Part shown: positions 21,909 through 22,711 of the stretch, piece by piece
How positions within the stretch are numbered: position 1 is the stretch's first letter
Layout of the letters: each line of letters starts with the position of its first letter
DNA from: Actinobacteria bacterium RBG_16_64_13
Lineage (GTDB): Bacteria > Actinomycetota > Thermoleophilia > RBG-16-64-13
Direction: 5' to 3'
Assembly: GCA_001768675.1 (NCBI GenBank)
Contig: MELN01000071.1
Coordinates: forward strand, 29,465 to 52,175
Length of the DNA stretch: 22,711 nucleotides
Notes under the pieces: generated by a model
Told to the model about the DNA's origin: nothing
The model's database searches: none
Seen by the model: only the letters and a program-made list of their open reading frames with translations
Program-made: the position numbers and the translations under genes

Positions 21909-22711
21909 CTAAGTGTGGGCCTTGTCTTCGACGATCGAGTTGCCGCCGTCGACGATCATGAATTGACCCGTGATGTACGACGCCGCGGGCGACGCCAAGA
22001 AGGAGATGAGCGCCGCCGCCTCGTCGGCCGTCCCTGCGCGGTGCATGGGAGTGGCAAGCCCAGCCTCGGCGATGGAGGGAGTCTCGGCTGCAGTAGCGAT
22101 CCATCCCGGACCGACGGCGTTGACGGTGATGCCGTCGAGCGCCACCTCGAGCGCGAGCACGCGTGTCAAACCAACTATGGCGGCCTTGGCAGTCGCGTAG
22201 GCTGAGTGGAGTCTCATGGCCACGAGCGGTCCCGTGGTCGAGGAGACGTTCACGATCCGTCCGTAGCCTCGGGCCGTCATTCCAGGCAGGAACGCCTGGG
22301 TCACCAAGAAGACGGTGCGCAGATTCCTGGCGATGGCCTCGTCCCATTCGGCCAGCGTCAGGTCGGCAAAGAGCTTCTCGGCATCCCAGCCGCTGACGAG
22401 TGAGGCCAGCCCGGCGTTGTTGACAAGCACGTCCACTGAAGAGCGCCAGGCCGTGATGCGCTCGGTGAGACCCGCAACCTGAGAGGGGTCGGTGAGATCG
22501 GCCACGAGCCCGAGAGCGGAAATACCTTCTTGCTCCAACTCGGCGACGCGTTCGAAGATACGTTCAGTGGTCGAGGCAATAGCGACCGCCGCACCCCACC
22601 GGCCTAGAAGCCGCGCCGTGGCGAAGCCGATCCCACGTGGACTACCGGCACCGGTGACCAGGGCGGTCTGTCCTGCAAAGACGGATGCAGGCGCCGGCGG
22701 CGCTATCGGAC
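21909..22711 (-). CDS. Short-chain dehydrogenase/reductase (N-terminus beyond window)
   Basis: About 267 residues are visible with no start codon before the window edge, so the N-terminus lies outside. The NAD(P)-binding loop TALVTGAGSPRGIG is followed by ADLTDP, NNAG, the catalytic Ser in NVSSTTG, the Tyr and Lys in YATAKAA, and AVGPGWIATAAE with ASYITGQFMIVDGG near the end. This is the classical SDR layout, close to FabG-type 3-oxoacyl reductases and alcohol/sugar dehydrogenases. The substrate cannot be assigned from the sequence. Confidence 0.92.
   Translation of the reverse strand, partial: PIAPPAPASVFAGQTALVTGAGSPRGIGFATARLLGRWGAAVAIASTTERIFERVAELEQEGISALGLVADLTDPSQVAGLTERITAWRSSVDVLVNNAGLASLVSGWDAEKLFADLTLAEWDEAIARNLRTVFLVTQAFLPGMTARGYGRIVNVSSTTGPLVAMRLHSAYATAKAAIVGLTRVLALEVALDGITVNAVGPGWIATAAETPSIAEAGLATPMHRAGTADEAAALISFLASPAASYITGQFMIVDGGNSIVEDKAHT

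Noticed and set aside
21847..21909. Ten-base direct repeat TCCGACCGGC flanking the panC-SDR gap
   Set aside because: Short, GC-rich and easily found by chance; no mobile element or site-specific recombination gene is nearby.
1..22711. Mobile element, CRISPR array, toxin-antitoxin or defence locus
   Set aside because: No repeat array, transposase, integrase or defence-type domain was found; all major frames are housekeeping or metabolic.

Overview
The window reads as chromosomal DNA of a high-GC bacterium, most likely a member of Actinomycetota outside the well-studied Streptomyces/Mycobacterium groups. The order argS ... lysA-hom-thrC ... rho is an actinobacterial arrangement. Many genes start with GTG or TTG, and several promoter candidates share a TAGAAT -10 box. 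Rho lacks the long N-terminal extension of mycobacterial Rho. The class cannot be fixed from sequence alone. I saw no insertion sequence, phage, CRISPR array or rRNA. The genes are dense and look vertically inherited.

Left part (1-5,128). A cut-off Cache-domain membrane sensor and a PHP-domain phosphoesterase lie on the minus strand. They are followed by an acetate locus: a SatP/AceTr-type acetate transporter fused to a cytoplasmic RsbRD_N-like domain (+ strand) faces a yjcH-actP (DUF485 plus Na+/acetate symporter) operon on the minus strand. The two meet at a strong bidirectional terminator. The region upstream of yjcH carries GATGCAT-type sites spaced about 42 bp apart and separates the operon from the next, divergent gene.

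Middle (5,129-11,600). A tight + strand run holds a DUF4388 protein with a four-Cys cluster, rlmH, a TrkA-type K+ channel, argS and mutM. An intergenic region follows, with a probable small structured RNA on the minus strand (own promoter, 5'-3' closing stem, U-tract terminator) and a tRNA-Gly(CCC). Next, on the minus strand, come a small PD-(D/E)XK-like protein and hpt.

Right part (11,668-22,711). A long + strand run begins with lysA, hom and thrC (aspartate-family amino acids; thrB is absent here). It continues into a translationally coupled module: metallophosphoesterase, cyclic 2,3-diphosphoglycerate synthetase, 2-phosphoglycerate kinase and a GlpX-like protein. It ends with rho and panC. 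A convergent SDR oxidoreductase runs off the right edge.

The strongest candidate for something new is the 15,376-19,516 module. It encodes both known steps of cyclic 2,3-diphosphoglycerate synthesis, classically an archaeal thermoprotectant/phosphate-store pathway. These sit beside a phosphoesterase and a GlpX homologue that has lost key fructose-1,6-bisphosphatase residues. Next in interest are the acetate transporter-RsbRD fusion and the intergenic RNA.
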